Below are positions 9,660-22,370 of a stretch of DNA of 64,000 nucleotides, piece after piece. The stretch covers positions 3,534,001 to 3,598,000 of the forward strand of contig NZ_CP042412.1 in the NCBI RefSeq assembly GCF_007954505.1, read 5' to 3'. The translations under genes and the position numbers were made by a program. Numbering within the stretch: the first letter of the stretch is position 1; each line of letters begins with the position of its first letter. The DNA is from Microbacterium sp. CBA3102. Its GTDB lineage: Bacteria; Actinomycetota; Actinomycetes; Actinomycetales; Microbacteriaceae. Under the pieces are notes generated by a model, which was given only the letters and a program-made list of their open reading frames with translations, searched no databases and was not told the DNA's origin.

Positions 9660-10576
9660 GACGGCGTCCCCAGGGTTTGGCCGCGCCATCCTTCGACGGG
9701 CAGCTGGAACTTGCGCACGAGCCTGTCGGTGAAGGCCGTGGGGTGCAGACGCGCGAGCCGCACGGGGCGCGACGACCGGCGGACGACGACCCGAGCGCCG
9801 GGCGGGAGATCGTGGGAGCGACGCCCGTCGCACCAGAGGATCCCCGACCCGTCGGTGCGCTCGAGCATCTCGATCGCGACCGCGGCGCCGGGGCTGACGA
9901 CGAGCGGTTTGGCGAACAGCGCGTGCGCCGACAGCGGCACCACCGCGATCGCCTCGACGCTGGGCCAGATGACCGGTCCCCCGGCCGAGAAGTTGTAGGC
10001 GGTCGAGCCGGTGGGAGTGGAGATGACCATGCCGTCGCATCCGAAGCTCGACAACGGCCTGCCGTCGATCTCCAGGACGACCTCGATCATCCGCTCCCGG
10101 CTGGCCTTCTCCACGGTGGCCTCGTTCAGTGCCCAGGTCTCATACACGACCGTGCCGGCGGCGTCCTTCACACGCACCGACAGGGCGAGTCGCTCCTCGA
10201 CCTCGTAGTCGCGGTCGATCACCCGGCGCACGGCCTTGTCCATGTCGTCTCGATCGATCTCGGCGAGGAAGCCGACATGGCCCATGTTGATGCCGAGCAC
10301 GGGCGCTCCCGTATCGCGGACCAGCTCGGCCGCGCGCAGGATCGTGCCGTCTCCGCCCAGCACGATCGCGAGCTCGAGGTCCGCCGGATCGACGGAGCGG
10401 CCCAGAACATCGGTGCCGGCGAAGAAGGCGTCCACCGCCGTGAGGGCCTCGTGGTCGTCGGCGGCCAGGACCGGCCGTGCTCCTGCTTCCCGCAGGGCAT
10501 CGATCACGCGTCGCGCCGCGTCGACGGTGTCGACCCGGCCGGCATGGGCGACGACCAGGATGTTGCGCTCGTTCAT
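9656..10576 (-). CDS. nadK: NAD kinase
   Basis: Phosphorylates NAD to NADP. It has 306 residues from ATG 10576, chosen because it overlaps the tlyA stop by ATGA and begins just before NILVVAHAGR. The family motifs are present: VLGGDGTILRAAE (GGDGT), NMGHVGFLAEI and STPTGSTAYNFSAGGPV. It lies in the tlyA-nadK-recN order conserved in actinobacteria. Confidence 0.95.
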   Translation of the reverse strand: MNERNILVVAHAGRVDTVDAARRVIDALREAGARPVLAADDHEALTAVDAFFAGTDVLGRSVDPADLELAIVLGGDGTILRAAELVRDTGAPVLGINMGHVGFLAEIDRDDMDKAVRRVIDRDYEVEERLALSVRVKDAAGTVVYETWALNEATVEKASRERMIEVVLEIDGRPLSSFGCDGMVISTPTGSTAYNFSAGGPVIWPSVEAIAVVPLSAHALFAKPLVVSPGAAVAIEMLERTDGSGILWCDGRRSHDLPPGARVVVRRSSRPVRLARLHPTAFTDRLVRKFQLPVEGWRGQTLGTPS

Positions 10577-11370
10577 CGTCCTCCTGCCAGTCGATTGATG
10601 GTGTCCAACCATTCTGTCGGATTGCTGCCGCGCCCCGGCGCGAGGTGCACGAGATATTCCGCGTTGCCGTGCGTTCCCAGAAGTGGTGAGGGAAGGATGC
10701 CGAGCATCCCCAAGCCGACGTCCCAGGCGCTCCACACCGTGCGCGCGACCGCATCGGCACGGGTGGCGGGGTCGGTGACCAGTCCCCCGCGCACGGCCGT
10801 CCGTCCGACCTCGAACTGCGGTTTCACGAGCAGCAGGACGTCGGACTCCGCGGTCGCGACCGCCGCGACGGCCGGAAGCACGAGTTCGAGGGAGATGAAG
10901 GAGAGGTCGCCGACCACGAGGTCGGGGGGCTCCATGACGCCGGTGGCCTCGGCGAGATTCTCGCGCGTCATGTGTCGGACGTTGAAGCCCTCCACGGTGA
11001 TCACCCCGGGGTCGGCGGCGATGGACGGAGCCATCTGGCCGTGCCCGACGTCGACGGCGAGCACGGTTCGGGCGCCCCGCTCGCGCAGCACCTGCGTGAA
11101 ACCTCCCGTGGACGCCCCCATGTCGAGCGCGAGTCGTCCCGCCACCGGGATGCCGAACCCGTCGAGTCCGGCGATGAGCTTGTGGGCTGCACGGCCGACG
11201 TAGTGGTCGGAGCCCGCGACCGTGATCTCGGCCTCATCGTCCACGGCGGTCGAGGCCTTCACGACCTGGCGGCCGGCGACGCTCACGAGGCCTTCGGCGA
11301 TGAGAGTCGCCGCATGGCTGCGCGAACGGGCGAGTCCTCGGGCGGCGAGGGCAGCGTCGAGTCGCGTCAT
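10573..11370 (-). CDS. tlyA: TlyA-family rRNA (cytidine-2'-O)-methyltransferase
   Basis: SAM-dependent 2'-O-methylation of cytidines in 16S/23S rRNA; in mycobacteria loss gives capreomycin resistance. The 265-residue protein has an N-terminal S4 domain (MTRLDAALAARGLARSRSHA). A Rossmann methyltransferase domain follows, with ALDMGASTGGFTQVLRERGA (SAM-binding) and LVVGDLSFISLELVLPA. The length and two-domain layout are standard. Both ends overlap neighbours by ATGA. Confidence 0.93.
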   Translation of the reverse strand: MTRLDAALAARGLARSRSHAATLIAEGLVSVAGRQVVKASTAVDDEAEITVAGSDHYVGRAAHKLIAGLDGFGIPVAGRLALDMGASTGGFTQVLRERGARTVLAVDVGHGQMAPSIAADPGVITVEGFNVRHMTRENLAEATGVMEPPDLVVGDLSFISLELVLPAVAAVATAESDVLLLVKPQFEVGRTAVRGGLVTDPATRADAVARTVWSAWDVGLGMLGILPSPLLGTHGNAEYLVHLAPGRGSNPTEWLDTINRLAGGR

Positions 11371-11543
11371 CGGGATCCCGAGGTCTCCCGAGGATCGAGC
11401 TTCGCGCCGCTCTCGAGGCGGCGGGAGAGCTCATCGTGCACGGCCGCGTAGGCGGCGGCGCGCACGGGAAGCGGCTGCCCCTCGATCAGGCGCAGACGGC
11501 TCCACAGGCCGTCGGTCGGCTCGCTCGTCGTCTCTTCACTCAC
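11367..11543 (-). CDS. Small conserved-looking protein between HAD phosphatase and tlyA
   Basis: 58 residues from a GTG at 11543, ending in an ATGA overlap with tlyA. It is acidic at the N-terminus (SEETTSEPTDGLWSRL), then amphipathic (IEGQPLPVRAAAYAAVHDEL) and polar at the C-terminus, with no membrane segment, signal peptide or cysteine. Codon use is like its neighbours and translation is coupled to tlyA, so it is probably a real gene. Similar short ORFs sit before tlyA in related actinobacteria as I recall. Function is unknown. Confidence 0.72.
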   Translation of the reverse strand: MSEETTSEPTDGLWSRLRLIEGQPLPVRAAAYAAVHDELSRRLESGAKLDPRETSGSR

Positions 11544-11595
11544 GGTTCCACTGTACGCGGCCCCTCCGACGCGCGAAGGAGCCACGCGAGATCGC

Positions 11596-12633
11596 TCAGG
11601 GGCGGTGGAAGGGATCGTCGTAGAGGCGCTCGGGAACGCGAAGGACGAACACCGGGGTACCGGACGCCCAGATGGCGGCGGCGCCGGCGCGCAGCAGATC
11701 GATCTGCGACCCGGACTCCGACACGATCTCGACGTCAGCCCCGGAGACACGAACGGCGGCACCGTTCACGACGAAGACACCGTCTCGCTCCGTCACCTCT
11801 GGATAAGGCTCGTGCAGTTCGCGGAGGTCGCCGAGGATGTACGTCGGACGCGAGCCTTCCGGTGCCGCGAGGACGTGCTTGGGGCGGTCGATCCCCGTCA
11901 GCACCAGCGCCGAGTCGATGCCGACACGGCTCGCCCCCATGATGTCGGTGTCCAGGCGGTCGCCGATGAACAGCGCCTTCTCGGCACCGAAACGGGCGAG
12001 CGCCTCTTCGAAGATGGGCGCCTCCGGCTTGCCTGCGACGGTCGCCAGCCGACCGATGGCTGTGTGGACGGCAGAGACGAGGGTTCCGTTGCCCGGAGCC
12101 ACTCCCCGTTCACGAGGAATCGTCCAGTCCGTGTTCGTCGCGATCCAGGGGATGCCGCCCTCTTCTTCGGGAAGCTTGAGTGCGAACGCCGCCTCCGCCA
12201 GATCGGTCCAGGCGACCTCAGGAGCGAATCCCTGCACCACAGCACTCGGCGCGTCGTCCGCGCTGCGCGTCACCGTGTAGCCGGCCTTCTGCACCTCATC
12301 GACGAGACCGTCACCCCCCACGACCAGGATCGTCGCCGGCGCCGGCACGATCGTCGCCATCAGACGCATCGCGGCCTGCGGGCTCGTCACGACCTCGGAG
12401 GCCTCGACCTGGAGCCCGAGACTGCTCAGATGCTCCGCGACGGAGACATCGGTCCGTGCCGCGTTGTTCGTGATGTAGCCGAGCCGTGCGGACTTCGCCG
12501 CCTGGTTGAGGCTGTCCACCGCGAACGGCAGCGCGCCGGGTCCGGCGTAGACCACGCCGTCCAGGTCAGCCAGCACGGTGTCGACCCCGTCGAGAGGCGT
12601 GCGGACCGCGCGCCGGCGAGAGAACAGCGCCAC
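11596..12633 (-). CDS. HAD-IIA family sugar phosphatase (NagD/PGP-like)
   Basis: Cytosolic HAD phosphatase, 345 residues. Motif I is VLADLDGVVY (nucleophile and acid Asp), motif II is GYITNNAAR, and motif III plus the Mg site is KPEAPIFEEAL followed by ALFIGDRLDTDIMGA. The large cap between motifs II and III marks subclass IIA (NagD, AraL, PGP). The last 80 residues form an extra domain of unknown role. The GTG start shares a base with the stop of the upstream repeat protein gene (TAGTG), so the two are coupled. The substrate cannot be read from sequence. Confidence 0.85.
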   Translation of the reverse strand: MALFSRRRAVRTPLDGVDTVLADLDGVVYAGPGALPFAVDSLNQAAKSARLGYITNNAARTDVSVAEHLSSLGLQVEASEVVTSPQAAMRLMATIVPAPATILVVGGDGLVDEVQKAGYTVTRSADDAPSAVVQGFAPEVAWTDLAEAAFALKLPEEEGGIPWIATNTDWTIPRERGVAPGNGTLVSAVHTAIGRLATVAGKPEAPIFEEALARFGAEKALFIGDRLDTDIMGASRVGIDSALVLTGIDRPKHVLAAPEGSRPTYILGDLRELHEPYPEVTERDGVFVVNGAAVRVSGADVEIVSESGSQIDLLRAGAAAIWASGTPVFVLRVPERLYDDPFHRP

Positions 12634-14270
12634 TACGCCTCCGGGTCCGTGTCGTCGGCCTCGTCTTCGCCCAGGAGCTCGCGCACCTCGTCCTCGACCG
12701 TGGGCTCCACAGCCTCGGGTTCGACCGGCGCGGGCTCGGCCGGTGCAGGCTCGGCCTGAACAGGCTCGGCCTGAACAGGCTCGGCCGGCGCATCGGTGTC
12801 GTCCTCGTCGAGGTCGATCTCGATCATGCTGTCTTCGATGAAGATCTCTTCGTCACCGGCCTCATCGACTCCCAGAGCTTCAGCGGCGACCTCGGCCCGG
12901 TGCGACCAGAACTCGGCTTCCTCGGTGCGGCCGAGGTCTTCGAGCACAGCAGCGCGCGCAGCGAACAGCGCGGGGCTCCACTCGAACGCACGATCCGGAT
13001 CCAGCTCCGGGATCTCCAGCTCGCCGAGGGCGAGTTCAAGGTCGCCCTGATCCAGGCGCGCACCCGACATCGCGATCGCCAACGCGACGCGGACGGGCGT
13101 GTCCAGCGTCGAACGATCGACGGCCCTGCCGGTCTCGAGCGCACGATCGGACCGGCCGATGCCACGCTCGCTGTCCACCATCAGAGCGATCTGGTCGTCC
13201 TTGCCCGAGATCCGTCGATAGGTCCGCAGCTCACGCAGTGCGAGGGCGAAGTCCTCAGTGGCATAGGCGGTGATGCCGAGAGTCTCACGGACGATCGCGA
13301 TACGGCCGGCACGGCGCGATGCGGCCAGCGCATGCTGGTGGGCGAGCGCAGGGTCCTCGTCGATGAGGCGGGAGGCCATCGCGAGGTGACGCGCGACGTG
13401 CTCGGCATTCTCCTTGCTCAGCGTTTTCAGCTCATTACGAGCCGCGCCGTTGAGATCACGAGCGGTGACGTCGTCCGGGATCTGCGGCTCATCGAACCGC
13501 GGACGCTCGTTCGCCGCCTGCGCGGGACGTTCGCGTCCGACTCCCCCACGTTGCGGGTAGGAGCGCGAACGATCCCGGTCGCCACCTTCGCGGCGCGGGG
13601 CGGCGCCATCACGCTTGTACCCGCCCTCACGACGAGGAGCAGCACCATCACGGTTGTACCCGCCACCTTCGCGACGGGGGGCAGCGCCATCACGCTTGTA
13701 CCCGCCCTCACGACGAGGAGCAGCACCATCACGGTTGTACCCGCCACCCTCACGACGAGGGGCAGCACCATCACGCTTGTACCCGCCACCCTCACGACGA
13801 GGGGCAGCACCATCACGCTTGTACCCGCCACCTTCACGACGAGGGGCGGCGCCGTCGCGGTTGTACCCGCCCTTACGACGAGGAGCGCCACCGTCACGGT
13901 TGTACCCGCCCGCACGACGAGGGGCGCCGCCGTCGCGGCTGTACCCGCCACCTTCACGACGAGGGGCAGCGCCATCACGGTTGTACCCGCCCTCACGACG
14001 AGGAGCGCCACCGTCACGGTTGTACCCGCCCTCACGACGAGGAGCGGCACCGTCACGGTTGTACCCGCCACCTTCGCGGCGAGGGGCAGCGCCATCACGG
14101 TTGTACCCGCCCTCACGACGAGGGGCGGCGCCGTCGCGGTTGTACCCGCCACCCTCACGACGGGGGGCAGCGCCATCACGACTGCGATCAGAGCCTTTGC
14201 CGGAAGGGCGATTGCTGCGCGATCCCTTGTCGTCGTTGCGACGCGGACGGCGCTCTTCCTCTTCCGGCAT
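12633..14270 (-). CDS. Repeat-rich basic protein with TPR-like domain and acidic tail
   Basis: 545 residues in three parts. Residues 1-240 are disordered and very basic, with 15 tandem units of 13-14 residues of the form [NKS]RDG[AG]APRREGG(G)Y. Residues about 265-475 are an Ala/Leu/Arg-rich helical domain with degenerate TPR-like spacing (LIDEDPALAHQHALAASRRA; ALGELEIPELDPDRAFEW). Residues 480-545 are acidic, with AEPVQAEPVQAEPAPAEPAP repeats. RGG/YNRDG-like tails commonly bind RNA or phase-separate, so a ribosome- or RNA-related role is plausible but inferred. The gene starts 30 nt after the rRNA operon terminator with an AGGGAT Shine-Dalgarno and is coupled to the HAD gene. Function unknown. 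Confidence 0.8.
   Translation of the reverse strand: MPEEEERRPRRNDDKGSRSNRPSGKGSDRSRDGAAPRREGGGYNRDGAAPRREGGYNRDGAAPRREGGGYNRDGAAPRREGGYNRDGGAPRREGGYNRDGAAPRREGGGYSRDGGAPRRAGGYNRDGGAPRRKGGYNRDGAAPRREGGGYKRDGAAPRREGGGYKRDGAAPRREGGGYNRDGAAPRREGGYKRDGAAPRREGGGYNRDGAAPRREGGYKRDGAAPRREGGDRDRSRSYPQRGGVGRERPAQAANERPRFDEPQIPDDVTARDLNGAARNELKTLSKENAEHVARHLAMASRLIDEDPALAHQHALAASRRAGRIAIVRETLGITAYATEDFALALRELRTYRRISGKDDQIALMVDSERGIGRSDRALETGRAVDRSTLDTPVRVALAIAMSGARLDQGDLELALGELEIPELDPDRAFEWSPALFAARAAVLEDLGRTEEAEFWSHRAEVAAEALGVDEAGDEEIFIEDSMIEIDLDEDDTDAPAEPVQAEPVQAEPAPAEPAPVEPEAVEPTVEDEVRELLGEDEADDTDPEA
13581..14183 (-). repeat. Tandem 39/42-bp coding repeats (15 units)
   Basis: In-frame minisatellite encoding 15 copies of RDG[AG]APRR followed by EGG or EGGG and Tyr. 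Units alternate between 39 bp (one Gly fewer) and 42 bp. Copies differ mostly by Asn/Lys/Ser before RDG and by Ala/Gly in the third position. Synonymous changes are few, which indicates recent unit exchange. Copy number is expected to vary among strains and to be error-prone in short-read assemblies. Confidence 0.95.
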
Positions 14271-14299
14271 GATGATCCCTGTTCTCTTCGTATAAACGC

Positions 14300-14331
14300 A
14301 AAATGGCCACCCAGCGTTGGGTGGCCATTTT
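14300..14331 (-). terminator. rRNA operon terminator
   Basis: Perfect 14-bp inverted repeat (AAAATGGCCACCCA with a 4-nt loop) starting 11 nt beyond the 5S 3' end. It ends in TTTT on the reverse strand. It is a classic intrinsic terminator for the rrn operon; the symmetrical A/T ends would let it work in both directions. Confidence 0.92.
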
Positions 14332-14342
14332 GTTTAAAAGGA

Positions 14343-14461
14343 GTCCGGCGGTGTCCTACTCTCCCACAGGGTCCCCCCTGCAGTACCATCGGCGCTGTGA
14401 GGCTTAGCTTCCGGGTTCGGAATGTAACCGGGCGTTTCCCTCACGCTATGGCCGCCGAAAC
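14343..14461 (-). rRNA. rrf: 5S ribosomal RNA
   Basis: Reverse-strand sequence begins GTTTCGGCGGCCATAGCG and ends GTAGGACACCGCCGGAC. This has the complementary 5'/3' ends and the GGGAAACGCCCGG and CCGAACCCGGAAGC cores of actinobacterial 5S rRNA. Length about 119 nt. Ends are placed by homology memory to within a few bases. Confidence 0.95.
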
Positions 14462-14565
14462 ACTATTGATGTTTCAATCAAACACATAACAAAGTCATTG
14501 TTGTTATGCGGTTCTCGACCGTACATCGAGAACCACTCAGTGGACGCGTAGCACCAACAAACGGT
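14462..14565 (-). other. 23S-5S spacer with 3' half of 23S processing stem
   Basis: About 104 nt without genes. Bases 14528-14553 are complementary, with few mismatches, to 17770-17794 upstream of 23S (GTGGACGCG core). They form the long stem that brackets 23S rRNA and is cut by RNase III-type processing. A local inverted repeat (GTTCTCGA with TCGAGAAC, near 14512-14533) could form a hairpin. Confidence 0.75.
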
Positions 14566-19597
<5,032 letters not shown>

Positions 19598-19850
19598 AAA
19601 GAAATGCATACGAACACCGGGAAAACGATGAACGCAGCGAGTTTGATGCTGACCAAAGAGACAAATTCATTGCTGACTTCATCCATTGCCAGCCCCCGGA
19701 AGGGCTGGTCTTTGATCCAAAGGAATTCTCACCCAGCCGAAGCTAGACGAGGATAATTTGGCATTTGACAAGTGCACGCTGTTGAGTTCTCAAGGATCGG
19801 ATGCTCCCACGACCCAGTCATCACAACCAGGCCCGCAGGGCAACTTCTCT

Positions 19851-19878
19851 ATCTTACCCAGCCCGTCTCGCTTGTCAA
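19851..19878 (-). promoter_or_regulatory. rRNA operon promoter, proximal
   Basis: Reverse strand: TTGACA at 19873-19878, 16-nt spacer, TAAGAT at 19851-19856. A perfect -35 and a good -10 about 250 nt before 16S make this the likely main rrn promoter. A G/C-rich stretch after the -10 would suit growth-rate/ppGpp control, though this is inference. Confidence 0.85.
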
Positions 19879-19946
19879 ATCGGCGCGCCGTGCAGATCAG
19901 TGATCCGCAGCGCAGCTGTTGACAGCCGCAGAAGGGTGGATTCCCT

Positions 19947-19975
19947 ATCCTAGACGCAAGCGCCAGATCTCTCAA
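19947..19975 (-). promoter_or_regulatory. rRNA operon promoter, distal
   Basis: Reverse strand: TTGAGA at 19970-19975, 17-nt spacer, TAGGAT at 19947-19952, about 95 bp upstream of the proximal promoter. Tandem rrn promoters are common in actinobacteria. Confidence 0.7.
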
Positions 19976-20190
19976 GAGAGAGTGGAAGGGATTCGTTCTC
20001 CGCTTGAGGGGGGTGAAGCTCTCGGCTCCTCCGCGTCCCTGTGGGGCGAACAAGTAATAAGTTACGTGGGTTCCCGGGTTCTGGCAAATCGAGGGCCACC
20101 GCCCGGGCGTGTCGACGCCTCGCCCGTCAGGTTTCCACCGGATCAGGGGACGTTTCGGCTGCGCCAGGTGCTACGGAGTACGATCACGCC

Positions 20191-21582
20191 ATGCCCACGC
20201 CCCCGGATGAGCCGCTCCTCGAGACGGCGCACGCACATGCGGATGACGACGATCGTCGGAGCTCGCGTGACGGCGGTGAGCTGTTCGAGCGTGTGCTCGG
20301 CGAGCTCGGGATCGCGGTCACTGACCGGTCGTCTGCGGCGCTCCCTGTCGTCCCGCTCTCCTCGCGGCTGGACACCGCCGCTCTCGCCTGTGCCAGTGTC
20401 AGCGCCGTGATGGTCGCCGCCGGTCGCTCACCCGAGGCCCTCGACCCCGCGCGGGTCGCCGTCGCGTACGGAAGCGACCGTGTGCTCACCGTCGACGGCG
20501 CCGCTCCGCCGGTGTGGTCGCCGTACTCCGGGTTCTGGCGAACCTCCGACGGCTGGATCCGCACCCACGGGAACTACCCCCATCACGCCGCCGGCCTGCG
20601 CGCAGGTCTCGGCCTGCAGGAAGGGGCAGGTGCCGAGGCGGTTCGTGACGTGCTCGCGGAGCAACAGAGCGCACCGGCCGTCGCCACCATCACGGCCGCA
20701 GGGGGCCTGGCCGTTCGGGTGATGGCGGAGGCCCCCGCGACCGACCGGCTCCTCGGTGCGCGCCCGCTGCTCGAGATCAACCGCGTGGAGGCGGTGTCGC
20801 CCTCCCCCTTGTCGCGCTCGACATCGGCCGATGCCCGTTCAGAGCACCGCCCCCTCCAGGGAATGCGCGTACTCGACCTGACGAGGGTGATCGCCGGCCC
20901 TGTGTGCACACGGACGCTCGCGCTGCTCGGTTCCGATGTCCTGCGGATCGATCCACCGCAGCTGCCCGAGCCGGAATGGCAGCATCTCGACACGGGCCAC
21001 GGCAAGCGGTCCGCGGTGCTGGATGCGCGTGACCCGCAACTGGAGGAGCTGATCGAGCGGGCCGATGCCGTCGTCCTCGGATACCGTCCGGCCGCGCTCG
21101 ATCGGCTCGGGCTGAATCCGGAGGAGCTCGCCCGCCGCCACTCCGGGCTGGTGGTCGCCCAGCTCAGCGCCTGGGGCACGGAGCATCCGGATCGGGCTGG
21201 ATTCGACAGCCTGGTCCAAGCCGAGTCCGGCATCGCGCTCATCGAATCACCCGATGGCGACCGCCCGGGAGCACTCCCCGTGCAGGCCCTCGATCACAGC
21301 GCCGGCTATCTCCTCGCGGCCGCGGTGACGACGCTGCTTCGACGGCGTCCCCCGCGCCCGGATGGCTCGTGGGTGGTTCGGACGTCGCTGCGCCGGGTCG
21401 CCGCAGAACTCCTCCTGATGCCGCGACGTCGGCAGCCGAACGCGGTACTCGGCTTCGCCGTCGATCCTCACGTCACCCGCTTCGTCCTCGAAGACACGAG
21501 CCTCACGACCGCTCGTCCGGCACTGCCCGGATTCGAGTTCGACGCTCCCCACCCCTGGGGGTCGGATCAGCCCCGCTGGTGA
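20191..21582 (+). CDS. CaiB/BaiF-family CoA-transferase-like protein
   Basis: 463 residues from ATG 20191; this start is supported by TACGAT exactly 6 nt upstream (leaderless). From about residue 215 it matches family III CoA-transferases: LQGMRVLDLTRVIAGPVCTRTLALLGSDVLRIDPP, then LDARDPQLEELIERADAVVLGYRPAALDRLG and VVAQLSAWGTEHPDRAGFDSLVQAESGIA. The first 200 residues look like a degenerate second copy of part of the fold (YSGFWRTSDGWIRTHGNYPHH). The conserved Asp expected in this family is hard to place, so catalytic activity and substrate are uncertain. The 3' end overlaps the convergent DUF4184 gene by 16 nt. Confidence 0.78.
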   Translation: MPTPPDEPLLETAHAHADDDDRRSSRDGGELFERVLGELGIAVTDRSSAALPVVPLSSRLDTAALACASVSAVMVAAGRSPEALDPARVAVAYGSDRVLTVDGAAPPVWSPYSGFWRTSDGWIRTHGNYPHHAAGLRAGLGLQEGAGAEAVRDVLAEQQSAPAVATITAAGGLAVRVMAEAPATDRLLGARPLLEINRVEAVSPSPLSRSTSADARSEHRPLQGMRVLDLTRVIAGPVCTRTLALLGSDVLRIDPPQLPEPEWQHLDTGHGKRSAVLDARDPQLEELIERADAVVLGYRPAALDRLGLNPEELARRHSGLVVAQLSAWGTEHPDRAGFDSLVQAESGIALIESPDGDRPGALPVQALDHSAGYLLAAAVTTLLRRRPPRPDGSWVVRTSLRRVAAELLLMPRRRQPNAVLGFAVDPHVTRFVLEDTSLTTARPALPGFEFDAPHPWGSDQPRW

Positions 21583-22361
21583 CGACGCCCGCGCACCGCG
21601 AGCACGACGCAGAGCACCACGGTGATCACGCCCCAGAGTGCACACGCCGGAGGCAGCACACGGTAGGCGAGGTGCTGAACCGTGAACTCCGCATCGAGCG
21701 GACCGAACACGGCGAGACCCACCGCCCAGGCTCCGACCAGGATGACCGGCAGCGACACCCACCACGCCAGGCGGACCCCGTGCGGGATCGATTGCGCGGT
21801 GTCCAGCCGCGGCACACGACGACGGAGCCAGAGCAACGCCCAGATCCCGATGATCGCGAGACCGATCAGGCTCGATCCGTGCTGAAGCCACTTGAACCCG
21901 GGAAGCGGGCCCCACATCTCATCGAGAGCGGGGATCTGCTGCACACCCCATCGGCCCTCATGCGTGAACAGGTCCCACACGATGTGTGAGAGCACACCGA
22001 TCAGGAACGACACCGCGAGAAGGACCGGATACGAGCGCTTCTCCCCCGTCCCGACGGCTCGTCCCGCCGCGGCAGCCCCACCCTCACTCCACTCACGGGG
22101 AAGTCGGCGGGCCAGCCAGAGCGGAGCGAGCTCGGGTACCGCGGGGCGCAGCAGCACACGCCACACCAGGAACAGGACGAACGCGAGCAGCGCCGTCCAC
22201 AGCACGTTCCCGAACGTGTGGGTGAAGGTGTAGTTCAGTCCGACGCCCCGCACGAACAGTGGAAGATCCGGGGTCATCGCACCGATCGCGATCGCCGCGG
22301 GCACCAGGGGCGTCCGCAGGAACGGCAGCGCGACGAGCGCGTGGCTGGGAGTGAACGGCAT
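21567..22361 (-). CDS. DUF4184-family integral membrane protein
   Basis: 264 residues starting MPFTPSHALVALPFLR. This is the conserved opening of DUF4184 (a metal-dependent-hydrolase-like membrane family), with GAMTPDLPLF and LSHIVWDLFTHEGRWG supplying the conserved Asp/His pairs. Six or so hydrophobic segments are visible (residues about 43-63, 115-135, 160-175, 195-215, 235-255). The family resembles LexA-binding, inner membrane-associated hydrolases in its His/Asp pattern; the substrate is unknown. It sits convergent to the CoA-transferase gene and 9 nt after tyrS. Confidence 0.82.
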   Translation of the reverse strand: MPFTPSHALVALPFLRTPLVPAAIAIGAMTPDLPLFVRGVGLNYTFTHTFGNVLWTALLAFVLFLVWRVLLRPAVPELAPLWLARRLPREWSEGGAAAAGRAVGTGEKRSYPVLLAVSFLIGVLSHIVWDLFTHEGRWGVQQIPALDEMWGPLPGFKWLQHGSSLIGLAIIGIWALLWLRRRVPRLDTAQSIPHGVRLAWWVSLPVILVGAWAVGLAVFGPLDAEFTVQHLAYRVLPPACALWGVITVVLCVVLAVRGRRHQRG

Positions 22362-22370
22362 CCGTCTGGG

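Larger units (their letters stand above)
19598..20190 (-). other. rRNA operon leader and promoter region
   Basis: 593 nt between 16S and the CaiB-like gene. The reverse strand holds two sigma-70-type promoters, then a leader. The leader contains the CCTTGAGAACTCAACAGCGTG element at 19774-19796, which pairs with the ITS to form the 16S processing stem, and a hairpin AGCCC...GGGCT near 19690-19710. The right-hand 190 nt also hold the start region of the rightward gene, with TACGAT 6 nt before its ATG. Confidence 0.8.

Noticed and set aside
9660..10040. 127-residue N-terminal extension of RecN
   Set aside because: Overlaps nadK in another frame; RecN begins at the ATGA junction with its normal N-terminus.
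13427..14389. Long alternative frames (320 and 529 codons) across the repeat protein gene on both strands
   Set aside because: They follow the 39/42-bp periodicity of the real gene, contain monotonous VVRAGTTVM- or SRRGAAPSRLYPP-type repeats, and lack any domain or ribosome site.
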